Part shown: in pieces, positions 52,535-61,665 of the stretch
Layout of the letters: each line of letters opens with the position of its first letter
How positions within the stretch are numbered: the first letter of the stretch is position 1
Assembly: GCF_900167945.1 (NCBI RefSeq)
Contig: NZ_FUZA01000007.1
Coordinates: forward strand, 62,001 to 126,000
Length of the DNA stretch: 64,000 bases
DNA from: Dyadobacter psychrophilus
GTDB lineage: Bacteria > Bacteroidota > Bacteroidia > Cytophagales > Spirosomataceae
Reading direction: 5' to 3'
Position numbers and translations under genes: made by a program
Notes under the pieces: generated by a model
Told to the model about the DNA's origin: nothing
The model's input: only the letters and a program-made list of their open reading frames with translations
Databases searched by the model: none

Positions 52535-52542
52535 CAAAACTA
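52535..52542 (-). promoter_or_regulatory. Promoter -7 element TAGTTTTG for ndk
   Basis: A perfect TAnnTTTG on the minus strand, 25 bases before the ndk start at 52510. This supports the shorter start, since the longer frame would begin at 52555 upstream of the motif. Confidence 0.5.
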
Positions 52543-52633
52543 TACAATTTTTCATTTTATATGTTCGCTCCTTTCATTCTAACCTGGCGCAACGCTCAAA
52601 ACATAGCCTGATAACCAGCCTTTAGGCCACAAC

Positions 52634-52666
52634 ATTGAGCAAATCCCAACAGTTTTATTAATTTTG
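52634..52666 (+). promoter_or_regulatory. Promoter of nrnA: -33 ATTG and -7 TAATTTTG
   Basis: The -7 element TAATTTTG (52659-52666) is a perfect TAnnTTTG match, and ATTG at 52634-52637 lies 21 bases upstream of it, within the normal spacing. This is the best two-part promoter candidate in the window. The GTG start is at 52713. Confidence 0.55.
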
Positions 52667-52712
52667 TGGGCTCAATACAAAGCGAATTTTCTCCTTTCCG
52701 AATTAAGTAACT

Positions 52713-53747
52713 GTGAATCAAACTGTTGAAGAGCTTAGCTCTTTTTTATCCCAACCACAAAAAATCATCATTACGATGCATCGTGACCCTGACGCAGACG
52801 CGCTGGGATCGTCATTGGGGTGGGCAAGTTATTTAATCAAAAAAGGACACGACGTTACGGTTATTAGCCCCACCGAATATACTGCCAATTTACGCTGGCT
52901 GTCTGGTAGTGAGCACGTTTTGGTTTACGAAAAGCAAACAGATCAGGTTAAATGCAAGAATAAAATCTCGCAAGCAACATTGATTTGCTGCCTGGATTTT
53001 TCAGCCCTCTCGAGACTGAAGGATTTGGGAAAGATTGTTGAAGAAGCTCCGGCGCCCAAATTAATGGTGGACCATCACCTCGAACCTGAACATTTTGCTA
53101 AATGGATGGTTTGGGATACGTACGCTGCTGCTACGGCACAGCTCATTTATAAACTGATCAAAGAACTGGAAGGCAACTCTCCGGTTACTGAAATATTTGA
53201 CATTCCGATGGCTGAATGTCTGTATGCCGGCATTATGACGGACACAGGCTCATTTCGTCATGGAAATGTTACTCCCGAAGTTCATCTGGCCGTTGCAGAC
53301 CTGATGCTGACCGGCTTTGATTCAAGCCGTGTGCATCGACTGATTTACGATAACGCGCCGCTGTCGCGCTTACAGTTCTTAGGTTACGTACTTTCTCAAA
53401 AATTGGTTGTATTACCGCAATACAGAACTGCTTACATGGTTTTGACGGAAGCTGAGTTGCAAAAATTTAATTCCAGCAGCGGAGAAACGGAAGGGATTGT
53501 GAATTACGGACTGCAGGTTGAAAATGTGGTTATGTCGGCTATGTTCATTGAAAGAAAGGGCGAGGTGAAAATTTCATTCCGCTCGGTGGGAACATTCTCC
53601 GTAAGGGATCTCGCGAGCACGTATTTCAATGGCGGAGGGCACAAGAATGCATCTGGTGGAAGATCTGAACAATCAGTGAATGAAACAGTTGCAACTTTTT
53701 TAAATATCCTTCCCGGATACCAACAAGAACTTTTAAACGTTGATTAA
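52713..53747 (+). CDS. nrnA: DHH-family oligoribonuclease / pAp phosphatase
   Basis: 344 residues from a GTG. Degrades nano-RNAs and dephosphorylates 3'-phosphoadenosine 5'-phosphate. DHH motifs: MHRDPDADALGSSLG, CLDFSALSRL, VDHHLEPEHF (the DHH triplet), and the C-terminal DHHA1 motif NGGGHKNASGG. Manganese is the expected cofactor. The next gene, an FKBP lipoprotein, follows after 54 bases. Confidence 0.93.
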   Translation: MNQTVEELSSFLSQPQKIIITMHRDPDADALGSSLGWASYLIKKGHDVTVISPTEYTANLRWLSGSEHVLVYEKQTDQVKCKNKISQATLICCLDFSALSRLKDLGKIVEEAPAPKLMVDHHLEPEHFAKWMVWDTYAAATAQLIYKLIKELEGNSPVTEIFDIPMAECLYAGIMTDTGSFRHGNVTPEVHLAVADLMLTGFDSSRVHRLIYDNAPLSRLQFLGYVLSQKLVVLPQYRTAYMVLTEAELQKFNSSSGETEGIVNYGLQVENVVMSAMFIERKGEVKISFRSVGTFSVRDLASTYFNGGGHKNASGGRSEQSVNETVATFLNILPGYQQELLNVD

Positions 53748-53801
53748 TCTTAAATTTTTACTTCAAAAATCACATCATAATTTTCCAATTAACACAATCC
53801 A

Positions 53802-54701
53802 ATGAATTTAAAAACAATCGGTTATGCAATGGGCGTAACTATTCTAGCAGCCGCTTGCAACCAACATAAAACGCAGGTTACTGAATCCGGCCTGAAATAT
53901 CAAATTTTCGAACACGAAGATGATGCAAGAAAAGCTAAGTTGGGAGACATTATGACGTTTCACTTTGTTTTGAAGAACGGCACTGATTCTACGCTTCGCG
54001 ATACATATAAGGAAGGTGCGCCTCAAAAAATGGTTTTGCAGGCTCCGCAATATAAAGGCAGCTTCGAAGAAGGTCTTGCTCTGCTGGCAACCGGTGATAG
54101 CGCTAAAATTTCGATCAATGCAGACACAATGTTTGCCAAAATTGGCCAGCCGATGCCTCCTATGATCAAAAAAGGCTCTGATCTTAATTTTACAGTTAAA
54201 GTGGTGAGCGTACTTACTTCTGAGGAGTTCCAAAAGCAACTTTCCGAAGCGGGCTCGAAACAAAAGGCGATTGATGCCAAAGTGATTGAAGATTACTTGG
54301 CTAAAAATAACCTGAAAGCAAAAGCGCAAAAAACTGCATCCGGCCTTACTTATGTAGACGATGTGGTTGGAACTGGCGAAAGCCCAAAAGCAGGTGACAA
54401 TGTGAAGGTTCACTACACAGGAAAGCTTTTGGATGGTAAAGTATTTGACAGCTCGAAAAACGGTGGCAGACCGCCAATTGATTTCCAGGTAGGTGTAGGA
54501 ATGGTTATCCCAGGTTGGGAAGAAGGCATAATGTTGATGAAAAAAGGCGGAAAACGCACTTTGATTATCCCATCTGGCCTGGCTTATGGAGCTGAGGGAT
54601 CACCAGGCGCTATCCCTGCAAACTCTGTTCTGCTATTCGACGTAGAACTGATCGATTTCGGAAAAGCACCGGCGCAACAACCTGGTCCTCCAACGAGATA
54701 A
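53802..54701 (+). CDS. FKBP-type peptidyl-prolyl isomerase lipoprotein, two FKBP domains
   Basis: 299 residues. A short signal peptide ends in a lipobox (ILAAAC, Cys19). The first FKBP-like domain (about 27-135) is degenerate, while the second (about 175-290) keeps the canonical VHYTGKLLDGKVFDSS, VIPGWEEGIMLMKKGGKR and IIPSGLAYG. It catalyses proline isomerisation of exported proteins in the periplasm. The C-terminus is Pro/Gln-rich (APAQQPGPPTR). Followed by a terminator. Confidence 0.9.
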   Translation: MNLKTIGYAMGVTILAAACNQHKTQVTESGLKYQIFEHEDDARKAKLGDIMTFHFVLKNGTDSTLRDTYKEGAPQKMVLQAPQYKGSFEEGLALLATGDSAKISINADTMFAKIGQPMPPMIKKGSDLNFTVKVVSVLTSEEFQKQLSEAGSKQKAIDAKVIEDYLAKNNLKAKAQKTASGLTYVDDVVGTGESPKAGDNVKVHYTGKLLDGKVFDSSKNGGRPPIDFQVGVGMVIPGWEEGIMLMKKGGKRTLIIPSGLAYGAEGSPGAIPANSVLLFDVELIDFGKAPAQQPGPPTR

Positions 54702-54717
54702 TTGAATAGAATGAATT

Positions 54718-54748
54718 AAAACGGCTGCTTCACAAGAGTAGCCGTTTT
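54718..54748 (+). terminator. Terminator after the FKBP gene
   Basis: A 9-base perfect stem with AAAACGGCT against AGCCGTTTT (54718-54726, 54740-54748), extended inward by a wobble pair and a G-C; an uninterrupted T run follows. Confidence 0.8.
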
Positions 54749-54785
54749 TTTGTGTAAAATGCATTTTGAACAAATCATGAATAGC

Positions 54786-55361
54786 ATGAAACTTTGCTTT
54801 GCCACCAACAATCTTCATAAGTTAAAGGAAATCCAGGCATTGCTTGGTGATCAGTTTGAGCTCGTTACCCTAAGCGACATTGGGTGCGATACGGATATAC
54901 CTGAGCCATTTGAAACAATAGCTGAAAATTCTGCCGCTAAGGCGAAATACGTCTGGGACAACTATGGCATCAATTGCTTTGCTGATGATACAGGACTTGA
55001 AGTAACGGCGTTAAATGGCGAGCCTGGCGTTTATTCAGCGCGTTATGCCGGGCCTCAGCGAAATTCTGATGACAATATTGACCTCCTGCTCAGCAGACTA
55101 TCTGAGCTTACCGACCGCAGTGCCCGCTTCCTGACTGTAATTACATTGGTTATTGATGGAGAATATCAGCAGTTTGAAGGAATTGTGGAGGGGCACATTA
55201 TTCATGAGAAAAAGGGCAGTAATGGCTTTGGTTATGATCCTGTGTTCATGCCGAAAGGCTTAACCCGCACATTTGCCGAAATGACACTTGACGAAAAATC
55301 TCTGCTAAGTCACAGGGCACGTGCATTTGCCGGGCTGGTCGCCTTTTTAAAACAATTGTAA
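54786..55361 (+). CDS. rdgB: Non-canonical purine NTP pyrophosphatase (RdgB/HAM1)
   Basis: 191 residues from the ATG at 54786; an in-frame TTG upstream adds 12 residues but MKLCFATNNLHKLKE is the typical family start. It hydrolyses XTP and ITP to keep them out of DNA. Motifs: TNNLHKLKEI, FADDTGLEV, GVYSARYAG, KKGSNGFGYDPVFMP and LSHRARAF. Confidence 0.94.
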   Translation: MKLCFATNNLHKLKEIQALLGDQFELVTLSDIGCDTDIPEPFETIAENSAAKAKYVWDNYGINCFADDTGLEVTALNGEPGVYSARYAGPQRNSDDNIDLLLSRLSELTDRSARFLTVITLVIDGEYQQFEGIVEGHIIHEKKGSNGFGYDPVFMPKGLTRTFAEMTLDEKSLLSHRARAFAGLVAFLKQL

Positions 55362-55390
55362 TTTAAACATCAATTCTAAACAGCACCCAT

Positions 55391-56284
55391 ATGTCGGACT
55401 TCGATTCAGAAGAATATCGCGTTGATGGAACGCAGAAATTCCAGATCAAAAAGGCGAAAACGCGTTATAAGGATATTTATAAGGATAAGGAAGAATATGA
55501 GACCATGCAGGCGGATTCGGCCAAAGAGCTGGATGTGCTGCAAAGCATGATGTACGCCCACAACCGTTACGGGCTACTAGTCATATTCCAGGCAATGGAT
55601 GCAGCTGGTAAAGACGGGACGATCAAACATGTGCTTGCGGGCGTAAACCCGGTAGGGGTAAAAATACATTCATTTAAGAGACCTACCGATACTGAACTTG
55701 GCCATGACTATTTGTGGCGGACCAATCTCGTGCTACCTCAGCGGGGAACGATCACAATCTTTAATCGCAGTTATTACGAGGAAGTTCTCGTTGCCAAAGT
55801 GAATCCTGAAATCGTTACCGGTTCACAGCGACTTCCGGCTGAACTTACAGAAGACATGGATAAGCTTTGGAAGCACAGATATTCTGACATTAAAAATCTG
55901 GAAAAATATCTTTACAGAAATGGCATCCGGGTAATCAAATTTTTCCTTAATGTGTCGAAAGAAGAGCAGGCTTCCCGCTTGATTGAAAGGATCGAAGATC
56001 CATCAAAGAACTGGAAGTTTGAGGAGCAGGACGTGAAAGTGCGTGAACAGTGGGATGAGTACATGCAGGCTTATGAAGATTGCATTAATAACACAGCTAC
56101 AAAGAAAGCGCCCTGGTATGTTATGCCGGCGGACGACAAGAAAAATCTGCGGCTAACTGTGTCGAAGATTATTGTGGAGGAACTCCAAAAGATGGATATG
56201 TCCTACCCTGAGTCCGGGCCTGAACGCTCGGCGGAATTACATCATTTTATTGATGTGATCAATGCACAAAACACAGAAAGCTAG
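55391..56284 (+). CDS. Polyphosphate kinase 2 family (class III-like)
   Basis: 297 residues, one PPK2 domain. Walker A-like FQAMDAAGKDGTIKHV, Walker B and lid segments around NRSYYEEVLVAKVNPE and RIEDPSKNWKFEEQD. The sequence around GTIKHVLAGVNPVGVK resembles PPK2 class III enzymes known from Cytophaga relatives, which can phosphorylate AMP and ADP (or GMP) with polyphosphate. Class assignment is a judgement by eye. It follows rdgB by 29 bases, so both act on nucleotides. Confidence 0.85.
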   Translation: MSDFDSEEYRVDGTQKFQIKKAKTRYKDIYKDKEEYETMQADSAKELDVLQSMMYAHNRYGLLVIFQAMDAAGKDGTIKHVLAGVNPVGVKIHSFKRPTDTELGHDYLWRTNLVLPQRGTITIFNRSYYEEVLVAKVNPEIVTGSQRLPAELTEDMDKLWKHRYSDIKNLEKYLYRNGIRVIKFFLNVSKEEQASRLIERIEDPSKNWKFEEQDVKVREQWDEYMQAYEDCINNTATKKAPWYVMPADDKKNLRLTVSKIIVEELQKMDMSYPESGPERSAELHHFIDVINAQNTES

Positions 56285-56291
56285 ACACAAA

Positions 56292-56321
56292 AAAGGCGGC
56301 TGAAATGAATCAGCCGCCTTT
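56292..56321. terminator. Bidirectional terminator after the PPK2 gene
   Basis: A 12-base perfect stem (56292-56303 with 56310-56321), 6-base loop. It serves PPK2 and, read leftward with its A/T ends, the convergent coiled-coil gene ending at 56352. Confidence 0.8.
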
Positions 56322-56351
56322 GATAGTTATGCATGGTGTGAAGTCGAATCC

Positions 56352-57305
56352 TTATTTCTTGATAGTGAAGTTGCCACCACCAATTTTATATCCTTCTGCA
56401 TACAGTTCCACGTTGTATTTACCTGGACGGAACTGAGAGCTGTTGTCATACAACAATTCAACTTTCTGGTTGTTGTTTTGGTAAGCAATTGACTCACGTG
56501 TCGTGAATTTCGATGGAGCTCCGTCCACTTCGAATTCTCCTGATCCAGTTGCGTCGTCCGATACAACTGCACCTTCCGGGTCAAGTACACGAACATAAAT
56601 GTCCTTAGATTCTTGTGCAGTCAACTCATTTTCAGGAAGCGTGAAGACCATTTTGATCTTGTCAACACGGCTTGCCTTATATTCTTCTTTATCTTTTACC
56701 TTACCTCTTGAGTTAACAGTAAGAATTTTAAGATTCTGTGCTTTCAATGCAGCAGCTTTGGTTACTTTATCGCTAAGCTCTTTGTTAGCAGCTGTAAAAG
56801 TTACCACAGAGTCAGTAAGTTCAGCCTGACGTTGTACCAACTTCTCACGTTCGCTGGTCAAACTCCCAACGTGGGTGCTCAAAGAGTCGTTTGAAGCTAC
56901 CAGATGCTCGTTTTCAAGTTTCAATTGAGCAATCATCTCATCTTTCTCAACCAAGAATTTTTCGTATTCCTTGATCTTGCCTAGATATTTGTTTGTCTCA
57001 ACTCTCTTGCTTCTGCTGAAAGCCAATTTGTCTGCTTCCAGTTTCTCTTTAACTTTTGTCAATTCCGTTACATCACCACCTAATTTTTCGATTTCAGCGA
57101 TTTTCGCGTCCAGAACTGTTGAAATAGAGTCTAATTTAGTTTTGGTTACAGCCAGTTCTCTAGCTTTTTCAACCACCATTGTTTCCTGTTGTGTCAACTC
57201 GTTTTTCTGAGTTGTAAACAAATAGCCAAACATGGCCGTTGCAAGCCCAAGGACAACAACCATTGCCCAGGCGATACTTTGCTTATTTTTCTGTTCTTGT
57301 TCCAT
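56352..57305 (-). CDS. Membrane-anchored coiled-coil protein
   Basis: 317 residues. One transmembrane segment near the N-terminus (IAWAMVVVLGLATAMFGYLF, about 11-30), then about 170 residues of heptad coiled coil rich in Glu, Lys and Leu, and a C-terminal beta domain (about 205-317) with FTLPENELTAQESKDIYVRV and YNVELYAEGYKIGGG. The tail probably lies in the periplasm. This resembles a conserved Bacteroidota protein often annotated vaguely as SMC-like; I cannot assign a function. Confidence 0.8.
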   Translation of the reverse strand: MEQEQKNKQSIAWAMVVVLGLATAMFGYLFTTQKNELTQQETMVVEKARELAVTKTKLDSISTVLDAKIAEIEKLGGDVTELTKVKEKLEADKLAFSRSKRVETNKYLGKIKEYEKFLVEKDEMIAQLKLENEHLVASNDSLSTHVGSLTSEREKLVQRQAELTDSVVTFTAANKELSDKVTKAAALKAQNLKILTVNSRGKVKDKEEYKASRVDKIKMVFTLPENELTAQESKDIYVRVLDPEGAVVSDDATGSGEFEVDGAPSKFTTRESIAYQNNNQKVELLYDNSSQFRPGKYNVELYAEGYKIGGGNFTIKK

Positions 57306-57631
57306 TGATTTAGAGAATTTATTTAATGTGATTTAGTTTCATGTGACAGGTTAAAAACATATCCCGGGTCTACATGGATTTGATAATGTAATCTATAATT
57401 GTATGCCGAACCGCGATTTGCAAGCTTTACTGACAATCTTTAATTGCTGATTTTATATAAATAATACCAAAAAAGAGGCCTAGTAAGTAACTAAGCCTCT
57501 TTTTGAAATGTATTTTTAAATGGATAAAATTAGGGCTGAACGGCTGTATAAAGGTACGTCAACAAGAAAATTGGGTAATGTTTACCCAAAGTATGGTGTA
57601 ACAGTACAAACAAACGTCATTTAAGAACCCG
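57306..57631. other. Intergenic region between the lipoprotein and the coiled-coil gene
   Basis: 326 bases with no gene. It contains the terminator described at 57470-57504 and an AT-rich stretch upstream of the coiled-coil gene that probably holds its promoter, though no perfect TAnnTTTG was found. Confidence 0.4.
57470..57504 (-). terminator. Terminator of the lipoprotein gene
   Basis: A 15-base stem with one mismatch (57470-57484 with 57490-57504) and a 5-base loop, A run on one side and T run on the other. It lies 128 bases after the stop of the gene at 57632, which is a longer 3' leader than its neighbours show. Confidence 0.7.
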
Positions 57632-58243
57632 CTAAAATCCTATTTTCGCTGTAATATTAAAAGACCTGGCGTTCATGAACATTAGCTTCTGATAGCCTTT
57701 CACGGAATAGGCCGAAACTTCCAGCAAATTATTTCGTCGAGTTACAGTCAGTTCAATCGACTTTTCTGAGCTGTAAATTCGGTTTTCAGACCGTAGCAGG
57801 GCTTTTATCAAGACAGGTTGCTGGGTTGCACTATCCACTTTTATCATTAAATAACGGACTGGCAGATTCTCTCCTTGCTTGATTTTGTATTCGTATACAG
57901 CAGAATCGCTTCTTGTCACAGAATAACTATTGCGGTATGCAGGCTTATTAATATCGGCTTGCGCAAATAATTCCAGTTCTTTCTTCCAATCCGTTTCGAT
58001 TTCAGCGCGCAGTTCTTTCTTCCCGTCCAGCTGGACCGTTTTCGTCACCTTTGGCTTTTTCTCATTCAGGTAAACGATTTGATTTTCTACAAAACCTTTA
58101 AGGTCGTAGTAAGCCTTCTTTTCGTTAGTATCCGTTGCAGCTTCTCTGCAAGCGCTCAGCATGAATAAGCAAATAACAATTAAGAAAGAACTGCTTTTAA
58201 AGGACACCAGACTCGGAAAAGGTTGTTTTGAAATAAAACGCAT
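57632..58243 (-). CDS. Lipoprotein of unknown function
   Basis: 203 residues from the ATG at 58243 (58264 also possible). The N-terminus is long but ends in a lipobox, LFMLSAC, so it is exported and lipidated. The rest is a mixed alpha/beta domain with Lys/Glu-rich helix (AYYDLKGFVENQIVYLNEKK) and strands such as SIELTVTRRNNLLEVSAYSV. No family recognised. Monocistronic between gpmI and the coiled-coil gene. Confidence 0.75.
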   Translation of the reverse strand: MRFISKQPFPSLVSFKSSSFLIVICLFMLSACREAATDTNEKKAYYDLKGFVENQIVYLNEKKPKVTKTVQLDGKKELRAEIETDWKKELELFAQADINKPAYRNSYSVTRSDSAVYEYKIKQGENLPVRYLMIKVDSATQQPVLIKALLRSENRIYSSEKSIELTVTRRNNLLEVSAYSVKGYQKLMFMNARSFNITAKIGF

Positions 58244-58334
58244 TGGTAATGTTGACGTTATCACGCAGAAGATCTAAAAAAACAGAGAGCCCAATGGACT
58301 CTCCGGTAAACAACATCATTGTAACAGGTTTAGT

Positions 58335-59867
58335 TTATAGGATACTAACTCCTGTCATCTCGGCTGGCTTATCAATTCCCATCAATTCTAGAATCGTCGG
58401 CGCGATGTCAGCCAGCTTTCCATCCTTTATCGGATTCTGATAATTATTATCGACCAGCACGCAGGGCACCAGATTTAACGAATGTGCAGTATTTGGTGAG
58501 CCGTCGTCATTCAGCATGTAATCCGAATTCCCGTGGTCTGCAATGATAATAGAGGAGTAACCGTGATTTAAGCCGGTTGTTACAACAGCTTGCACACATT
58601 GATCAACTGTCTCACATGCCTTAACCGCAGCTTCAAACACACCAGTGTGGCCTACCATATCCGTATTTGCGAAATTAAGGCAAACGAAATCCACCTCTCC
58701 TTTTTCCAGTTCCGGGACAATGGAATCTCTTATTCCAAAAGCTGACATTTCGGGTTGTAAATCGTAGGTAGCAACTTTTGGTGATGGACAAAGCAAGCGG
58801 CTTTCTCCTTCAAAAGGCTTCTCCCGGCCACCCGAAAAGAAGAATGTTACGTGCGGATATTTTTCGGTTTCAGCAATGCGGATCTGCTTTTTGCCTGCAC
58901 CTTCCAGCACTTCTCCTAATGTATTGTTAAGGTTATCTTTATCAAAAATCACATCCACGCCCTTGAAAGTGTCATCATAATTGGTCATTGTGATGTACTT
59001 AAGACTGAGCTTGTGCATGTTTTGCTCGTGAAAATCCTGCTGCGTAAGCACTTCTGTAATTTCGCGGCCCCTGTCGGTCCGGAAGTTGAAGCACAAAACT
59101 ACGTCCCCATCTTCAATTACTGCGATAGGCGTTCCGTCAGGATTAGTAGCAACAATTGGAAGAATAAATTCGTCGGTAACGCCTGTTTCATAAGAATCTT
59201 TAATGGCTTTAAGCACGTCACCGGAGGCAACATGGGCACCTTCACCGTGCACCATTGCGTCATATGCAAGCTTCACACGCTCCCAACGCTTGTCACGATC
59301 CATCGCATAATAGCGGCCGGTTACGCTCGCAATGCGTCCGGTCGTCTGATCCAATGTTTGTTGAAGTTCTGTCAAAAAACCTAAACCACTTTTTGGATCA
59401 CAATCACGGCCGTCGGTGAAAGCATGTACAAAGACATTTGTCAAACCTCTGTCCGCAGCGATTTTAACAAGTCCTTTTAAATGATCAATGTGTGAGTGAA
59501 CACCTCCATCGGAAACCAGACCGATGAAATGCACTTTTTTATTGTTTGTTTTGGCGAAATCCAAAGCATTGGTCAGCACGGGTTCGTTACCCAAAGTTCC
59601 TTCGGTAACGGCCAGATTGATCTTAACCAGATCCTGATAAACCACACGCCCCGCACCGAGATTGGTATGTCCAACTTCTGAATTTCCCATCTGTCCGTCG
59701 GGGAGACCGACAGCCAGGCCGCTGGCAGCAAGTCTGCTGTGCGGATATTTCTGCATAATGCTGTCGTAAAAAGGAGTGTTAGCAGCTAAGACTGCGGAAC
59801 GGCTTTCCTCGCCCGTTTTGGCGATGCCCCAGCCGTCCATTATAATAAGAATTACTTTTTTGCTCAA
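58335..59867 (-). CDS. gpmI: 2,3-bisphosphoglycerate-independent phosphoglycerate mutase
   Basis: 510 residues if the start is the TTG at 59867, which gives M-SKKVILIIMDGWG, the family start; the frame also has an ATG at 59903, which would add 12 residues before it. It interconverts 3- and 2-phosphoglycerate with two manganese ions. Motifs: GNSEVGHTNLGAGR with the catalytic Ser, HAFTDGRDCDP, NFRTDRGREIT, ANTDMVGHTG and IIADHGNSDYML. Separated by 44 bases from the divIC-like gene upstream; enolase is 437 bases upstream of its start, so two glycolytic enzymes are grouped. Confidence 0.92.
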   Translation of the reverse strand: MSKKVILIIMDGWGIAKTGEESRSAVLAANTPFYDSIMQKYPHSRLAASGLAVGLPDGQMGNSEVGHTNLGAGRVVYQDLVKINLAVTEGTLGNEPVLTNALDFAKTNNKKVHFIGLVSDGGVHSHIDHLKGLVKIAADRGLTNVFVHAFTDGRDCDPKSGLGFLTELQQTLDQTTGRIASVTGRYYAMDRDKRWERVKLAYDAMVHGEGAHVASGDVLKAIKDSYETGVTDEFILPIVATNPDGTPIAVIEDGDVVLCFNFRTDRGREITEVLTQQDFHEQNMHKLSLKYITMTNYDDTFKGVDVIFDKDNLNNTLGEVLEGAGKKQIRIAETEKYPHVTFFFSGGREKPFEGESRLLCPSPKVATYDLQPEMSAFGIRDSIVPELEKGEVDFVCLNFANTDMVGHTGVFEAAVKACETVDQCVQAVVTTGLNHGYSSIIIADHGNSDYMLNDDGSPNTAHSLNLVPCVLVDNNYQNPIKDGKLADIAPTILELMGIDKPAEMTGVSIL

Positions 59868-59911
59868 AGTCTTAAAAATTAAATATAAGTCCGCAATGAT
59901 CAATGGCCAGC

Positions 59912-60244
59912 TTACTCGCTTTTCTTGCCTTCGACCGGTTGATTTTTCTCGTCAACGATTACATATACTTCCTCATTGGGCTTTCGCATCATGAAATTCT
60001 CACGCGCCCATTTTTCAAGCATTTTTGGATTACCAAAAACCTCATTCCGCTCCTTCTTGACTTCTTTGATTTTTCCGAGGAGAATCCCTTTTTCATGTTC
60101 CAGCTCCTTCATTTTCATCCGGTTGGAAATAACAATTCGCATGTTATTATTATCAAGAAACAGGATCCAGACAAACCAGGCAAGGAATGTGGCTATGTAG
60201 AAATTTTTTAGCGTCTGGAAAGACCAGAATGATCCTTTTTTCAT
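59912..60244 (-). CDS. Septum formation initiator (DivIC/FtsB-like)
   Basis: 110 residues. One membrane segment (FYIATFLAWFVWILFLDNNN, about 15-34) then a leucine-rich coiled coil and the septum-formation motif around NEVFGNPKMLEKWARENFMM. It is expected to bind FtsL and FtsQ in the divisome. The gene is often next to enolase in bacteria, as here. Confidence 0.88.
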   Translation of the reverse strand: MKKGSFWSFQTLKNFYIATFLAWFVWILFLDNNNMRIVISNRMKMKELEHEKGILLGKIKEVKKERNEVFGNPKMLEKWARENFMMRKPNEEVYVIVDEKNQPVEGKKSE

Positions 60245-60266
60245 ACGGAAGCGAGTGTATATACAA

Positions 60267-60291
60267 AAACCGGAGCATTAAGCTCCGGTTT
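60267..60291 (-). terminator. Terminator after eno
   Basis: A 10-base perfect stem AAACCGGAGC/GCTCCGGTTT (60267-60276, 60282-60291) with a 5-base loop, 13 bases after the enolase stop on the minus strand. T run present on the minus strand. Confidence 0.8.
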
Positions 60292-60303
60292 CAATTAGCA
60301 ATA

Positions 60304-61575
60304 TCAGAATTTCAATCCTGGGAAGTAAGCGTTTTCACCCAATTCTTCTTCAATACGAAGCAGCTGGTTATATTTTGCCATACGGTCGGAGCGCGAAGCA
60401 GACCCGGTTTTAATTTGGCCAGTGTTTAATGCAACTGCCAAGTCAGCGATTGTTGAATCTTCTGTTTCACCTGAGCGGTGCGACATAATGCTCTTATAGC
60501 TATTGCGCTTTGCAAGATTAACTGTATCGATAGTCTCAGTCAACGAACCGATCTGGTTAACTTTTACAAGCACCGCGTTTGCTATTTGCGATTCGATTCC
60601 TTGTTGCAGACGTGTTACATTTGTTACGAACAAATCGTCTCCTACCAACTGGATCTTCTTACCAACAGATTGTGTAAGTGTAGCCCATCCTGCCCAGTCG
60701 TCTTCGTCCATACCATCTTCAATAGAAATGATAGGATATTTAGCAACCCACTGTGTCCAGTAGTCAGCCATTTCGTCAGAGCTCAACTTGCGTCCGTCTG
60801 ATTTCTTGAAGTGGTACAATCCGTCTTCGTAGAATTCAGAAACAGCAGCATCCATTGCGATGAAGATGTCTTCACCTGGCTTGTAACCTGCTTTCTCGAT
60901 CGCCTGAATTACGATTTCGATCGCTTCTTCATTTGATTTAATGTTTGGAGCAAATCCACCTTCGTCACCTACGTTGGTAGAATATCCTTTGCTTTTCAAA
61001 ACTGTTTTAAGCGTATGGAAAACCTCAACGCCCATTCTCAATGATTGCGAGAATGTATCCGCTTTCGCTGGCATGATCATGAATTCCTGGAAATCGATAG
61101 AATTATCCGCGTGGCTTCCACCGTTCAGGATGTTCATCATTGGGACCGGCAGTGTATTTGCGTTGGTTCCGCCTACGTAACGGTAAAGAGGCAAATTTGC
61201 TTCTTGAGATGCCGCTTTTGCAGCAGCCAGAGATACGCCAAGAATCGCATTCGCTCCTAACTTCGCTTTGTTAGGTGTTCCATCCAATTCCAGCATAATT
61301 TTATCAATCAGATTTTGCTCAAATACAGAACAGCCGATCAACTCAGGAAAAATAATATCGTTGACATTCTCAACGGCTTTCAAAACTCCTTTTCCTACGT
61401 AAACGCTCTTATCGTCATCACGAAGTTCAACGGCCTCATGCTTTCCGGTAGAAGCTCCAGACGGAACAGCAGCACGTCCTAAATAGCCATTTTCAGTACG
61501 AATATCTACTTCTATTGTTGGGTTTCCTCTTGAATCCAGAATTTGTCTTGCATGTACTGATTGAATCGTACTCAT
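60304..61575 (-). CDS. eno: Enolase
   Basis: 423 residues from the ATG at 61575 (MSTIQSVHARQILDSRGNP); the frame is open to 61629 but those residues are not enolase-like. It converts 2-phosphoglycerate to phosphoenolpyruvate. Motifs: LDSRGNPTIEVD, VPSGASTGKHEAVELRD, GGSHADNSIDFQEFM, SIEDGMDEDDWAGW, LVGDDLFVTN and SHRSGETEDSTIADL. Normal length. Confidence 0.96.
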   Translation of the reverse strand: MSTIQSVHARQILDSRGNPTIEVDIRTENGYLGRAAVPSGASTGKHEAVELRDDDKSVYVGKGVLKAVENVNDIIFPELIGCSVFEQNLIDKIMLELDGTPNKAKLGANAILGVSLAAAKAASQEANLPLYRYVGGTNANTLPVPMMNILNGGSHADNSIDFQEFMIMPAKADTFSQSLRMGVEVFHTLKTVLKSKGYSTNVGDEGGFAPNIKSNEEAIEIVIQAIEKAGYKPGEDIFIAMDAAVSEFYEDGLYHFKKSDGRKLSSDEMADYWTQWVAKYPIISIEDGMDEDDWAGWATLTQSVGKKIQLVGDDLFVTNVTRLQQGIESQIANAVLVKVNQIGSLTETIDTVNLAKRNSYKSIMSHRSGETEDSTIADLAVALNTGQIKTGSASRSDRMAKYNQLLRIEEELGENAYFPGLKF

Positions 61576-61632
61576 TTGCAGCTTGTGGTTTTGATTTAAA
61601 ATAGAATTTTTAACGGTACAAAATAACACAAA

Positions 61633-61657
61633 AAATCCTCTGCATTACAGAGGATTT
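61633..61657 (-). terminator. Terminator after carA
   Basis: A 10-base perfect stem AAATCCTCTG/CAGAGGATTT (61633-61642 with 61648-61657) and 5-base loop CATTA, 9 bases after the carA stop on the minus strand. Confidence 0.8.
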
Positions 61658-61665
61658 CGATATTT

